From assembly GCA_030372335.1 (NCBI GenBank), contig JAUDCW010000011.1: a stretch of DNA of 64,000 bases; one strand, written 5' to 3'. The notes below the pieces were generated by a model, which was given only the letters and a program-made list of their open reading frames with translations, was not told the origin of the DNA and searched no databases. Of the stretch, positions 42,814-52,402 are shown piece by piece (position 1 is the stretch's first letter; each line of letters begins with the position of its first letter). The position numbers were made by a program, and so were the translations under genes. The DNA comes from JALCOL01 sp022649665. GTDB taxonomy: Bacteria; Bacillota; Bacilli; Lactobacillales; Enterococcaceae.

Positions 42814-43602
42814 TTATTCAGCTTTCAGCTCCGGGATGATCGCAAGACGCTCCTGCAGATAGGGAATAAAGTGGACGCCTTTGCCGTAAAACGTTTCAAG
42901 CGTCTGGCGATTCAAGATCTCTTTGCGCGAACCTTGACGGATCACTTTTCCGGCTTTCAGCAGCATGACGTGGCTGAAGACCGGCAGCAGTTCTTCGACA
43001 TGGTGCGTGACATAGATCAGCGTCGGGCCGTTTTCCTGATTTGCTAAGTTTTCAAAGATCTGCAAAAGTTCTTCGCGGGCAAACAAGTCGAGGCTGTTGC
43101 ATGGTTCGTCCAGGATCAAAACTTCCGGATCGCTCATCATCGCACGTGCAACGAGCACTAGCTGGCGCTGACCTTGCGAGAGCATTTCATACGGACGTTT
43201 TTGGATCTCGGCGATTCCCAAGACTTCTAGGATTCCGGCCGCTTTTTCAAGATCCTCGCGGGTCGTTTTTTCATATACGCCGATACTCGCGAATTTGCCG
43301 GATAAAACGATCGACTCGACTGTATCGAATTGATGCAGCTTCTGCTGAAGGGCATTGGAGACCCAGCCGATCCTTTTTTGCAAAGACGGGATCGAAGTTT
43401 GGCCGAATTTTTCACCCAATACAGTCAGATTTCCCGAAGAAGGCCACACTTGACCCGTGACCATTTGCAGCAGCATGCTTTTGCCGGCACCGTTCAATCC
43501 GAGGATCCCCCAGTGTTCGTGCGGTGCGATCTGCCAGTCTACTTGATCCAATAGTTTTTTATTGTTTTTGACTAACGAAACATTTTCAAAATTCAAAATC
43601 AT
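42814..43602 (-). CDS. ABC transporter ATP-binding protein (ModF/YlmA-like)
   Basis: A 262-residue single ABC domain. Walker A GLNGAGKSMLLQMV, signature LSQGQRQLVLVARAM, Walker B VLILDEPCNSLDL and H-loop IYVTHHVEELLPVF are seen. No membrane partner is adjacent; the sequence resembles YlmA/ModF-type lone ATPases whose role is unclear. It is a single-gene unit convergent with manO. Confidence 0.82.
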   Translation of the reverse strand: MILNFENVSLVKNNKKLLDQVDWQIAPHEHWGILGLNGAGKSMLLQMVTGQVWPSSGNLTVLGEKFGQTSIPSLQKRIGWVSNALQQKLHQFDTVESIVLSGKFASIGVYEKTTREDLEKAAGILEVLGIAEIQKRPYEMLSQGQRQLVLVARAMMSDPEVLILDEPCNSLDLFAREELLQIFENLANQENGPTLIYVTHHVEELLPVFSHVMLLKAGKVIRQGSRKEILNRQTLETFYGKGVHFIPYLQERLAIIPELKAE

Positions 43603-43738
43603 ATGATCGATCCCCTTCCTGATGATGAATTGTTTTCCAGTATATCACTAGCAGCGGCTAGAACCAATCAAAAAATGAAAATACGGCAAAATTTATTACA
43701 AATTGATGTGAAAAAAGGAGTAATAGGGAGGAAAAAAT

Positions 43739-45196
43739 GTGAATGTTCATCCATTACAATTAGCAATCGTAATTATTTATTTGGGCGGGATGTTGTTGAT
43801 CGGCTTTTTAGTTAATAAGTATAAGATCCGGACGAGTTCGGACTATATGGTCGCCGGTCGCTCGATGGGGTTATTATTCATTGCCGCTTCGCTTTCAGCA
43901 AATAACGTCGGCGGCGGCAGTACAACAGGGTTAGCGGCCAAAGCGTTTGACGGCTGGGGAATGTCAGCTGCTTGGTATGTCCTGGCAGCAAGTATCGCGA
44001 TGATCCCGATGGCGTATTTTGCGCCGAAGATCCGCAAAACGCTGGCTGTGACGATCCCGGAAGTATTGTATCGCCGCTTCGGGGCACCGTCCGCCTTGAT
44101 CACTGCAGTTTTGAATATCGCTTCGCTTTTCTGCTTGACGTCATCGCAGATCTTAGCATCAGCTTCCGTTATCTCGAGTTTGACTGGTCTTTCGGTCAAT
44201 ATCTCACTCTTTTTAGCGGGCGGCGTGATCATCTTCTACACGACGATGGGCGGCTTGATGGCAGATACGATCAGTGATTTGATCCAATACTTCATTATCT
44301 TTATTGGTTTGGCGATCACGACACCATTCGTGATCGAAGGGGTCGGCGGCTGGCACGCGATCACTTCAAAAATCCCGCCAGTTGATTTAGACATCAACAA
44401 GATCGGCGTTTTGATGATCTTGAGTTTGATCTTCAACTATTTCTGTACTTTTCTTTCGGGACCGGAAATGGTTTCTCGTTTTGAAGCAGCTGACAGTGAA
44501 AAAACAGCACGCCGCGCCGCCCTGCTTTCAGGCTTGATGATGGCTGCGATCGCTTTTTTCCCGACATTGATCGGCTTAGCAGCGCTTTCTGCAAATCCGG
44601 GACTGGATGGCGGTGCCGGAACGACCGCGCTTACTTGGGCAACGGCGAATTACGCGCCGAAGTTTGTCGGCGGGCTGGTCAGTGCGGCGATCATCGCCGC
44701 GACGATCTCGAGTGCCGATTCGAACCTGCTGGCCGCTTCGACGATGTTCGTCAAAGATATTTACGAGCGGCATATCAACCCTTCGATCGCCGATCATAAA
44801 TTGATTTTTATCACGCGTGCTTGTAACGTCGTGATCTGTTTGGGATCGATTTTTATCGGAACATTAGGGGTCAGTCTGATCACGATGAACTTGTTCGCTT
44901 TTGCACTGCGAAGTGCCGGGCCGTTTGCGGCGTACGCGCTGGGACTTGCCTGTCCAGGGGCGACCCGATATACCGGGATCGTTTCGATCATCGTTGGTTC
45001 TATTTCAGCAGTTATCTGGCAGCTTGCCGGGGAACCGTTCGGTCTGTTGCCGATCGTTTTCGGCTGTGTCTGCGGGACGCTCGCGTTCCTTTTGACTTGG
45101 TGGATCGAAAAACGCATGGGTCATGGGCCAGCACCGACAGCATACTTGACGCCGGAACAAGAACGTGCGCTTGAAGAAAGTCACGGGAAACTTTGA
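43739..45196 (+). CDS. Sodium:solute symporter family protein
   Basis: A 485-residue membrane protein with about 13 helices of the SSS family. Conserved parts include TSSDYMVAGRSMGLLFIAAS near the N-terminus, the GGGSTTGLA sodium-site region and SGPEMVSRFEAADSEKTARR in the middle. The substrate is not clear from sequence. GTG 43739 is the start (ATG one base earlier leads to a stop at once) with GGGAGG before it. Confidence 0.9.
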   Translation: MNVHPLQLAIVIIYLGGMLLIGFLVNKYKIRTSSDYMVAGRSMGLLFIAASLSANNVGGGSTTGLAAKAFDGWGMSAAWYVLAASIAMIPMAYFAPKIRKTLAVTIPEVLYRRFGAPSALITAVLNIASLFCLTSSQILASASVISSLTGLSVNISLFLAGGVIIFYTTMGGLMADTISDLIQYFIIFIGLAITTPFVIEGVGGWHAITSKIPPVDLDINKIGVLMILSLIFNYFCTFLSGPEMVSRFEAADSEKTARRAALLSGLMMAAIAFFPTLIGLAALSANPGLDGGAGTTALTWATANYAPKFVGGLVSAAIIAATISSADSNLLAASTMFVKDIYERHINPSIADHKLIFITRACNVVICLGSIFIGTLGVSLITMNLFAFALRSAGPFAAYALGLACPGATRYTGIVSIIVGSISAVIWQLAGEPFGLLPIVFGCVCGTLAFLLTWWIEKRMGHGPAPTAYLTPEQERALEESHGKL

Positions 45197-45222
45197 TCAG
45201 TTTCTGTAATTGGAGTATCAGC

Positions 45223-45272
45223 TAAAAAGAAGAGGAGCAAGTCCCCGCGGGGACCTGCTCCTCTTCTTTTTA
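45223..45272. terminator. Bidirectional intrinsic terminator
   Basis: A long hairpin, AAAAAGAAGAGGAGCA and TGCTCCTCTTCTTTTT, with an inner CCCCGCGGGG, between convergent symporter and amino acid ABC genes. Confidence 0.92.
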
Positions 45273-46133
45273 ATCGGCGGTCACATCTTCGCCGAACCAT
45301 TTTTGCGAAATTTCTTTCATCTTGCCGTCTTCTTTTAATTTCTTGAAAGCATCATTGATCTTGGTATCTAATTCTTTATCTTGTTTGCGCATCCCGACGG
45401 CGAAGTCTTCGCTCTTGAAGCCGCTGTCGAAAATCGTATATTTGGAGAGGTCATCTTCATGAGAGAGGTAGTAATTGGCATAGACCCGGTCGATCAAAAG
45501 TCCGTCGATCCGGCCGGCCTTTAAATCAAGAAAGGCTTCATCGAATGTGTCATAGAGGACCGCATCTTTATCTTTTACAAGATCTTTCAATTTTTTCGGT
45601 TGGTTGTTAAAGGCATCGTAACCGGAGGAGCCGTTTTGCGCGCCGATGATCTTGTCTTTCATTTCTTGATCATTATTGATATTTTTATCTTTCAAAGTTA
45701 CGACGACTTGTTTGTTTTTCATGTAGTCATTGCTGAATAAAACATCTTTTTCACGGGCGGGCGTTTTGGAATAGCCGTTCCAGATCAGGTCGATCGTGCC
45801 GTTTTTCAATTCGGTTTCTTTCATCGACCAGTCGATCGGCTGGAATTTCGGGGTGATGCCGTATTCAGCAAAGACGGCTTTGGCCAGATCGATATCATAA
45901 CCGACGATCTCACCGGACTTGTCGCGAAAGCCCATTGGCACGAAGGTATCATCCAAACCGATCGTGATCGTTTTGCTCTTTTGTGCAGTTTCCCAAGTGT
46001 TTTTTGGCGCGGTTTTGCTGCTGGCAGTCGATTCTTTTGTTTTGCTGTCAGAGCTTTGTTTTTGTACCGAGCAGCCGGTGAATAAAAGCGCGATTACTGC
46101 AAGTGCAGCTAGCATCCAAGTTTTCTTTTTCAT
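45270..46133 (-). CDS. Amino acid ABC transporter substrate-binding lipoprotein
   Basis: A 287-residue family-3 solute-binding protein with lipobox LLFTGC, a Ser/Thr/Lys-rich linker and the domain motifs FVPMGFRDKSGEIVGYDIDL and TELKNGTIDLIWNGYSKTPA. It binds a polar amino acid outside the membrane for the permease and ATPase upstream in the same operon. The T-box in front of the operon suggests histidine as ligand. Confidence 0.93.
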   Translation of the reverse strand: MKKKTWMLAALAVIALLFTGCSVQKQSSDSKTKESTASSKTAPKNTWETAQKSKTITIGLDDTFVPMGFRDKSGEIVGYDIDLAKAVFAEYGITPKFQPIDWSMKETELKNGTIDLIWNGYSKTPAREKDVLFSNDYMKNKQVVVTLKDKNINNDQEMKDKIIGAQNGSSGYDAFNNQPKKLKDLVKDKDAVLYDTFDEAFLDLKAGRIDGLLIDRVYANYYLSHEDDLSKYTIFDSGFKSEDFAVGMRKQDKELDTKINDAFKKLKEDGKMKEISQKWFGEDVTAD

Positions 46134-46150
46134 AAAAATCCTCCTAGAAT

Positions 46151-46786
46151 TTATTTGACAGGGGCGACTTTCAACATTTGATCGGCGACTTTTTCGGCAA
46201 AAGCCAGATCGTGGGTCACGATGATCTGAGTCATACCGCTCTTTTTCAAACTAGTGATCAAATTTTCCACTTCTTGGCGCAGCTCAGGATCAAGTGCGCT
46301 GGTTGGTTCATCGTAACCTAAAATTCGCGGTTTCATAGCTAATGCGCGGGCGATCGCGACACGTTGTTTTTGTCCGCCGGATAATTGGTAAGGATATTGT
46401 TGGATCAAATTGTCGATCTGAAGCTGTTCGATCAAAGGTTCGACATCTTTAGCGGCTTCTTTTTTCGACTTTTTCAGCACCATTTCGGGAGCCAGTGTGA
46501 TATTTTCCAAAACGGAAAGATGCGGGAACAGTTGAAAGTCTTGAAAAACGATACCGACGACTTGTGAAGCATTTTCCATTTCATCCGGATGAAAGACTTT
46601 TCCGTCCAGCAGCAGTTCGCCGGAATCGATCGTCTCTAAGCCAGCCAAACAGCGCAAAAGCGTCGTTTTTCCGCCGCCGGAAGGACCGACGATCGCTAAG
46701 GTTTTCTTGTCTTCGATCACCAGATTCAGATCAGTGATGATCTTGCGGCTGCCGAAACTTTTGTTCAAATGTTTGATCTCTAACAT
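46151..46786 (-). CDS. Amino acid ABC transporter ATP-binding protein
   Basis: A 211-residue ATPase, shorter than the usual 240. Walker A GPSGGGKTTLLRCLAGLE, signature LSGGQKQRVAIARAL, and VTHDLAFAEKVADQM at the end are present; Walker B reads ILGYDEPTSALDPELRQ. The C-terminus stops just after the H-loop region (LKVAPVK), so the usual last strand and helix are missing; it should still be functional as many short homologues exist. It is 14 bases downstream of the permease. Confidence 0.9.
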   Translation of the reverse strand: MLEIKHLNKSFGSRKIITDLNLVIEDKKTLAIVGPSGGGKTTLLRCLAGLETIDSGELLLDGKVFHPDEMENASQVVGIVFQDFQLFPHLSVLENITLAPEMVLKKSKKEAAKDVEPLIEQLQIDNLIQQYPYQLSGGQKQRVAIARALAMKPRILGYDEPTSALDPELRQEVENLITSLKKSGMTQIIVTHDLAFAEKVADQMLKVAPVK

Positions 46787-46800
46787 GGCGCGCCTCCGTT

Positions 46801-47469
46801 TTATTTATAGTATTGATAGTGTTTCTCGAGATGTTTCAAAATGAAAGTGAAGACAGCCGTCATGGCCAGATAGATCATGCCGACCAGGATCAGCGGCAGG
46901 AGGGTCACGTCGCGGCTCATCGCGATCTTGCCGGCTTTTAAGAGATCCCCCAGGCCAACGACGTAAACGAGAGAGGAGTCTTTGACCAAATTGATCACTT
47001 CATTGCCGACAGAAGGAAGAACGATCTTGATCACTTGCGGAATGACGATCTTGCGTGCTGTTTGCCAGCGGCTCAAACGCAATACTTTTGCTGCTTCATA
47101 TTGACCGCGCGGAATCGATTGGATCCCGCCGCGAAAGATCTCCGCAAAGTAGGCGGTGTAGTTCAAAATGAAGGCGAACAGGGCTGAACCAAAACGGCTC
47201 ATCGTGAAACTGAAGACATAACCGCCAACTGCAAATTTGAGCAGCGGCAGACCATAGAAAACGAAGATCAGCTGCAAGAGCAGCGGCGTGCCGCGCATCA
47301 GCCAAACATACACATTCAAGATCCATTTCAGCGGCTTGATCCGCGAATTCATCAAGAGAGCGAGGATCATCCCCAGCGGAATCGAACAGACCAGAGTCAA
47401 TGCAAAGATGCCTAATGTCATTTTGGTACCGGATAATAATTCGGGTAAAATACTTTGGATATAGTCCAT
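46801..47469 (-). CDS. Amino acid ABC transporter permease
   Basis: A 222-residue HisM/GlnP-type permease with five helices and the motif YEAAKVLRLSRWQTARKIVI as EAA loop, preceded by AYFAEIFRGGIQSIPRGQ. ATG 47469 follows AAGGAGG; the frame is open further upstream into the leader terminator, but that is rejected. It is the first gene of the operon and lies directly behind the T-box. Confidence 0.93.
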   Translation of the reverse strand: MDYIQSILPELLSGTKMTLGIFALTLVCSIPLGMILALLMNSRIKPLKWILNVYVWLMRGTPLLLQLIFVFYGLPLLKFAVGGYVFSFTMSRFGSALFAFILNYTAYFAEIFRGGIQSIPRGQYEAAKVLRLSRWQTARKIVIPQVIKIVLPSVGNEVINLVKDSSLVYVVGLGDLLKAGKIAMSRDVTLLPLILVGMIYLAMTAVFTFILKHLEKHYQYYK

Positions 47470-47488
47470 GTGACGCCTCCTTAAAATA

Positions 47489-47749
47489 AAAAAAGTCCTT
47501 TGGCTGTAAATAGCCAAAGGACGTGATTTCACGTGGTTCCACCTTTATTCTCTGTCCCCTTGCGGAGTACAGACTTGGGAAGTCGATAAACTTCTGCAGT
47601 AACGGTGCGCCCGGAATTCCCTACTGGTTTTCGGAAATTCGACTTGGAGATGTGTTTCAATCAGCGCTTCACTGTTTTGCACCAGCCAACAGCTCTCTTG
47701 ATCAGCAGACTTGATTTACTCTTCTCGTCTTTGTCGATAAGTTGCCACT
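47489..47749 (-). ncRNA. T-box leader (probably histidine-specific)
   Basis: Read on the minus strand, the leader has a Stem I with AGTA and GGTG elements and the T-box sequence AAGGTGGAACCACGT (47531-47545). It ends in a terminator with arms GTCCTTTGGCT and AGCCAAAGGAC followed by T7 (47489-47522). The specifier loop reads GAAACACAT; with the conserved purine after the codon, CAC (47652-47654), histidine, fits best, and ACA (Thr) is the alternative. Uncharged tRNA binding would let the amino acid ABC operon be transcribed. It matches the known histidine T-boxes ahead of amino acid transporters in Lactobacillales. Confidence 0.9.
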
Positions 47750-47778
47750 AATTTATCACGGATTATTAAAGTTGTCAA
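47750..47778 (-). promoter_or_regulatory. Sigma-A promoter of the T-box operon
   Basis: On the minus strand, TTGACA and TAAATT with 17-base spacing. Confidence 0.75.
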
Positions 47779-47843
47779 ATGAATTTATAGTCAAAATCAA
47801 ATTTTGTTTTGACAAAAAAGTTTCAAATCGCGCATACGTTGTA

Positions 47844-47955
47844 TTTACAAAAGATAACGAATATGCTATGCTTAGGCTGTGCTTGTAAATTTCTTTGTGG
47901 TTCCTCCACAGGAATGGCAGTGCAAAACCAGCGAGTTTTGTACTGCCTTTTTTTG
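47844..47955 (+). ncRNA. Putative short transcription unit (about 76 nt) or attenuated leader
   Basis: Promoter TTTACA and TATGCT with 17-base spacing (47844-47872). Then comes a small hairpin TGTGG-TTCCT-CCACA (47896-47910), and a strong 13-bp terminator hairpin GGCAGTGCAAAAC/GTTTTGTACTGCC followed by T7 (47916-47954). It lies 94 bases before the LacI-type gene. It could be a free small RNA or a leader that aborts transcription into that gene. It matches no riboswitch class I know. Confidence 0.6.
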
Positions 47956-48047
47956 TGCACTGAAAGCTCGGCGAAAGCCGGACACAATAGTTGCTTGTTC
48001 ACACTGCGTACTATATGGTAAAGATAACAATCGTAAGGAGTGAGCAT

Positions 48048-49034
48048 GTGAAAACTCAAGTGACGATCCGCCAAGTGGCAGAACGGGCTGGAGTGTCAAA
48101 ATCGACGATCACTAATTATTTGCAAGGACGATTCGGGTCAATGTCGCCAGCGACGAGAGCGCGTGTCGCAAAAGCAATCCGTGAATTGAAATACCAGCCA
48201 AATCTTCATGCGCAAGCACTTAGGAACCCGCATGCGAATCTGGTCGGGCTCGTGTTGCAAAATGATTTTCATCGCAGCCGCAGTGTGCTGATGCGCGAAA
48301 TTCAAGAACAATTGGCAGTGAAAAATTATCGTTTACTGACATTTTTCTCTGATTTTTCTTTTGAACGCGAGAAGGAAATCTTAGAAGAGTTGATCGCCCT
48401 CAAGGCAGTCGGTGCGATCAGCGAAAACAATTCGATGCGCAAGACCGACTACATGTTTGCCGCTGATCGCTTGGATCTGCTCTTGATGAATCAGCCGCTC
48501 GATCAACCGTTTTTTCCGGAAACTTTCCACTGCCATCACCAGAGCTATCGTCAGCTGCTGCGTTTTTTAGCGCGGTATCATTATGATCGGCTCGTGCTGA
48601 TGGGGGTTCACCGAAACAGCTGGACGTTAAAAGAAAAGCTGCAGCTTCAAGAACTGTGCCGCCAAAACAATATCGAGTGTGCGGAATTTTATTTTGCTGA
48701 ACAGAGCGGCTCACTGCCGGACTTGTTTGCCCTCAACCAAAAGCGGCGAAAGAAAACGTGCTACATGTGCTGCAGCGAACGTTCGCTTTTGCCGATCATG
48801 TATCAGATCCAGCAGCATCAGCTTGATTTGGCAAAACAGGTCGGCTTGATCGTTCTGGTCGAAGCGGAATCTTTCAAAGGATCGATGCCCGGCTTGGCCG
48901 TGATCCGGCAAAATTCAAAGCAGCTGGCAGCAGCGGTTGGCAAGCATTTCTCTGTTCAAAATGCCGCACCGCTGCCATACGGTTATTTTCATAAAACATT
49001 TCCATCGATTCTTGCCGAAGGAAAAACACTTTGA
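48048..49034 (+). CDS. LacI-family transcriptional regulator
   Basis: A 328-residue regulator with an N-terminal helix-turn-helix (VTIRQVAERAGVSKSTITNY), the hinge region (YQPNLHAQALRNPHANLVGL) and a periplasmic-binding-protein-like effector domain. GTG 48048 is chosen because it follows AAGGAGTGA; the overlapping ATG leads to a stop. The effector domain is divergent. There is no target operon beside it; the neighbour genes belong to other units. Confidence 0.88.
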   Translation: MKTQVTIRQVAERAGVSKSTITNYLQGRFGSMSPATRARVAKAIRELKYQPNLHAQALRNPHANLVGLVLQNDFHRSRSVLMREIQEQLAVKNYRLLTFFSDFSFEREKEILEELIALKAVGAISENNSMRKTDYMFAADRLDLLLMNQPLDQPFFPETFHCHHQSYRQLLRFLARYHYDRLVLMGVHRNSWTLKEKLQLQELCRQNNIECAEFYFAEQSGSLPDLFALNQKRRKKTCYMCCSERSLLPIMYQIQQHQLDLAKQVGLIVLVEAESFKGSMPGLAVIRQNSKQLAAAVGKHFSVQNAAPLPYGYFHKTFPSILAEGKTL

Positions 49035-49085
49035 AGAGCCAAGTGCGCTGTTCTTGGGTATAATAACGGAAAAGGGGGAATTTTG

Positions 49086-49436
49086 ATGGCTACGAAAAAA
49101 GACTTTATCGAGCTGCAAAAGCAATTTCCGTTAGGTGAGATGAAATTCCACAATGACGGTTTTTGGCGCTTGCAAGATCTCAGCAAGAAATACGGCGAAG
49201 GATATTATGCGATCGGCTTTTTATTGCCGGGATATTGCGGCGAACATCAGGCGCATCCCGAGATCATCTTTCATTTTGATGAAGATGGAACGGCGATTCC
49301 CGACCGCTTGTACGATTATGCAGCTACACCGCCCAAAATTATTGATTATAAACAAGGGACAGCCGATGAGCTGGAAAGTGAGCTGCAAAAATTATTCGAG
49401 CGCTTTCACGAATTAGCACTTGAAATGCCGAAATGA
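49086..49436 (+). CDS. Conserved hypothetical protein
   Basis: A 116-residue soluble, acidic protein with no signal peptide (MKFHNDGFWRLQDLSKKYGE; LLPGYCGEHQAHPEIIFHFD). It reads as an alpha/beta fold with a helical end. I do not recognise the family. AAAAGGGGGAA lies just before ATG; TTG 49083 is also in frame. Confidence 0.65.
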   Translation: MATKKDFIELQKQFPLGEMKFHNDGFWRLQDLSKKYGEGYYAIGFLLPGYCGEHQAHPEIIFHFDEDGTAIPDRLYDYAATPPKIIDYKQGTADELESELQKLFERFHELALEMPK

Positions 49437-49521
49437 AAAACGCGACAATTCTTTCAAGTTGTCGGTTGCAAGAATTGCTCGATGTGATAAAGTAGCCTTC
49501 GTAAAAACGAGGGTGAAATAA

Positions 49522-52224
49522 ATGTGGAAGAAACTTAAAAAAATAGCATATCTCTACCGCCAAGATTGGCGCCGGATCTTCAAAAACCCATTAGCGTTCG
49601 GCTTGGTGCTGGCATTGATGATCATTCCTTCCTTATATGCATGGTTCAATATCGAAGCACTCTGGGACCCGTATTCGAACGCAAGCGAGCTGCCGATCGC
49701 GGTTTACAGTGCCGATGAGAAGGCGGCGCTTGAAGGGAAGACGATCAATATCGGCGACGAAGTGATCAAAAATCTTCATCAAAACAAGCAGCTCGGCTGG
49801 CACTTCGTCCATTCGAAGCATGAACTGACAGAGGGCGTCAAATCGGGCAAATATTATGCCGGCATCTATCTGCCGAAAAACTTCTCAAAAGATTTGCTGA
49901 GTTTCACTAAAGGCGACATCAAGAAGCCGGAGATCGATTATTATGTCAATAAAAAAATCAATGCAGTTGCTCCGAACATTACGGTCAAAGGTGCCAGCAG
50001 TCTTCAAGAGACGATCACGAATGAATTTATCAAAACTGTCAGCTCGACATTGCTGAAAGCTTTCAATCAGCTCGGGTATGATATCGATGCGCATGCGGTC
50101 GATCTTGAAAAAGTCAAAAATCTGGTATTGACGACAAATGACCATCTAGACGAGATCAACGGTTATCTAGCGCAAGTCAGCGATTTGAAAGCGAAAATGC
50201 CGGAAATGAAGAATAAGCTGGCGCAGGCAAATCAGTTCATCGCGTATTTACCGCAAGTCGATGCGCTCAGCAAAAAAGTCATCGAACTGAATCAAAAGAT
50301 GCCCGCGTTGAAAAATGAAGCGGGGGTCATTTTGACGCTCCAGCAAAAGATCCCCGAGATCCAAAATGCCGGCAAACAAGTCGCCATGGTCGACAGTGAC
50401 TTTGATCAGATCGCTTCCACAATGAGTGAAGGGATCAATGAAGCGCGCAGCGGTGTAGAAGTCATCCAAAAAGTCCAAGACATTTTGCCGCAAATCGATC
50501 AAATGACGGCTGATGCCGCAGAGGTCGCGGCTAAAACACAAAGCGGTGCCGAGGCGATCAAAGCCGATCTGCCGCAGTTGGAAGTAGGCGTTGCTGCCGG
50601 ATTATCTTCCGTCGATACCGTCGCCAAATTTATCGCAAATAACAGCGGAACATGGGCCCAAGCAGTCAAAAACAGCCCACTCACACCAGCACAAAAAGAT
50701 TCTTTGAAGCAGCAGCTCGATTCACAGATCGCTTCCGCTGAAAACGTGCAGGCGTTTTTAGCAGGGCTGATCGCGGCTTTTGAAAAACAGCCGGGCGACT
50801 GGACAAAAGTGATCGAGAAGCTCAAGACGGCCGAAGCCGATCTTGCACTTGCCAAAGAAGCTTTGACGCAGGCCCGCGCATTAATCGATCAGGATACACC
50901 GGAAAATCGTGCGAAACTGGCGCAAGCGCTTGAGGAAGCAGGCGAAAAAGCCCAAAAGGTTTCTGCTGCGATCCAAAGTATCGATCAAAACGCATTGCAG
51001 CAAGGAATCGCTGCGATTTTGGATGCCGGGATCGCTGGTCTGTCGGACGCACAAAGTGTCTTGGCAGCGGCACAAAAGATCGATTTAGCGACACTGCTGG
51101 ATCAGACCAAAGCAACGATCGAAAATGCACTCGCTCTTTTGGAAAAGTATCAGCAAGAGCTGCCGGCGATCAAAACCGAGATCCACGACGCCAATACGCT
51201 TTTGAATGGACATATGGACAGCATCGTCAGCGGCATCAATACAGGAGCTGCACTGTATCAAAACGAGCTGCCGAGTGTCGAACAACAACTGAGCCAAGCC
51301 GCCACTTTTATGCAAAAGGATTGGCCGGGGATCGAGAGCGATTTGACGAATACGCTCACACTCCTTAATGAAAAATTTCCAACGGTTGAAAAAGCGGTCG
51401 ATTTTGCAGATGAGATGATCCAAAATGATTGGCCGACGATCCAAGATGGCATCAAAAAAGCAGCGGCTGCTATCCAAAAAGGCGAGAATGAAGTCGATCT
51501 GGGTCAATTGATCAAACTGCTCAAAACCGATGCTGATCAGGAAAGCGACTTTATCGCTAAACCGGTCCAATTGAAAGAAAACAATTTATATGATATCCCG
51601 ACATATGGTTCCGCCTCTGCACCGTTTTATACGGCGCTTTGCCTGTGGGTCGGGGCGCTTCTTTTCGCCAGTGTCGCGACGACCAAAGTTTATCTGGAAA
51701 AAGAAGACCGCGGCCGCTTCACGATGCGCGAACAATATATGGCGCGGATGCTGACCTTTTACACGATGGGACTCGCGCAAGCGCTCATCGTTGTCTTGGG
51801 AAATGTCTTTCTGCTGAAGGCTTATACAGTATCGCCGGGCTGGAGCCTGATTTTCTCGCTTTTGATTTCATTTGCCTTTACATCGCTTTTGTATTCGCTG
51901 GTGGCGAACCTTGGCAATATCGGCAAGGGCTTAGCGGTGATCATTCTGGTGCTTTCGATCTCGGGAGGCGGCGGGAATTTCCCGATCCAGCTCTCGGGAA
52001 AATTTTTCCAGCGGATCAATCCGTTCTTGCCGTTCACGCACGCGGTCAATCTGCTGCGTGAAGCTTCCGGCGGGATCTACTGGCCGAATGCCTACAAATA
52101 TATTTTGATCATTTTGTTTGTCGGGATCTTTTTTGCGGTATTGGGCGCGGTCCTTTATCCGTGGCTTTCCCGCCAAACGGAAAAACTTGCCCAGCGTTCG
52201 CATCAAAGCCACCTATTTCACTAA
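49522..52224 (+). CDS. YhgE/Pip-family membrane protein
   Basis: A 900-residue protein. One N-terminal helix (AFGLVLALMIIPSLYAWFNI) precedes a 600-residue external region of repeated helical and coiled-coil segments (for example AKMPEMKNKLAQANQFI and similar). Five to six helices form the ABC-2-permease-like C-terminal domain (YTALCLWVGALLFASVATT onward). YhgE/Pip proteins include the phage infection receptor of Lactococcus and type VII secretion-associated EsaA-like proteins. Its role here is unknown. ATG follows GAGGGTG by 7 bases. No ess genes lie adjacent, though a toxin-immunity island is present about 10 kb away. Confidence 0.9.
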   Translation: MWKKLKKIAYLYRQDWRRIFKNPLAFGLVLALMIIPSLYAWFNIEALWDPYSNASELPIAVYSADEKAALEGKTINIGDEVIKNLHQNKQLGWHFVHSKHELTEGVKSGKYYAGIYLPKNFSKDLLSFTKGDIKKPEIDYYVNKKINAVAPNITVKGASSLQETITNEFIKTVSSTLLKAFNQLGYDIDAHAVDLEKVKNLVLTTNDHLDEINGYLAQVSDLKAKMPEMKNKLAQANQFIAYLPQVDALSKKVIELNQKMPALKNEAGVILTLQQKIPEIQNAGKQVAMVDSDFDQIASTMSEGINEARSGVEVIQKVQDILPQIDQMTADAAEVAAKTQSGAEAIKADLPQLEVGVAAGLSSVDTVAKFIANNSGTWAQAVKNSPLTPAQKDSLKQQLDSQIASAENVQAFLAGLIAAFEKQPGDWTKVIEKLKTAEADLALAKEALTQARALIDQDTPENRAKLAQALEEAGEKAQKVSAAIQSIDQNALQQGIAAILDAGIAGLSDAQSVLAAAQKIDLATLLDQTKATIENALALLEKYQQELPAIKTEIHDANTLLNGHMDSIVSGINTGAALYQNELPSVEQQLSQAATFMQKDWPGIESDLTNTLTLLNEKFPTVEKAVDFADEMIQNDWPTIQDGIKKAAAAIQKGENEVDLGQLIKLLKTDADQESDFIAKPVQLKENNLYDIPTYGSASAPFYTALCLWVGALLFASVATTKVYLEKEDRGRFTMREQYMARMLTFYTMGLAQALIVVLGNVFLLKAYTVSPGWSLIFSLLISFAFTSLLYSLVANLGNIGKGLAVIILVLSISGGGGNFPIQLSGKFFQRINPFLPFTHAVNLLREASGGIYWPNAYKYILIILFVGIFFAVLGAVLYPWLSRQTEKLAQRSHQSHLFH

Positions 52225-52253
52225 AAAACTGCTGGAACGCCGTTTATTCGGTG

Positions 52254-52295
52254 CCGGACCTGTGACATCACTTATGTCGCAGGTCCGCTTTTTTT
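52254..52295 (+). terminator. Intrinsic terminator
   Basis: GGACCTGTGACAT and ATGTCGCAGGTCC, then T7. Confidence 0.88.
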
Positions 52296-52402
52296 GCAAA
52301 AAGATTAATTTTTTTCAGAGCGCAGGAGTTGTATAGTGAAAAAATATGTTTCATGCTAAACTAGAGGGCGTGTATATTTGAAAAGAAAGAAGCGAAGAGA
52401 CT

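Noticed and set aside
47809..48021. A 70-codon plus-strand frame across the region ahead of the LacI gene
   Set aside because: It runs through a promoter and a 13-bp terminator hairpin, is rich in Cys and has no ribosome site; the RNA structure explains the sequence better.
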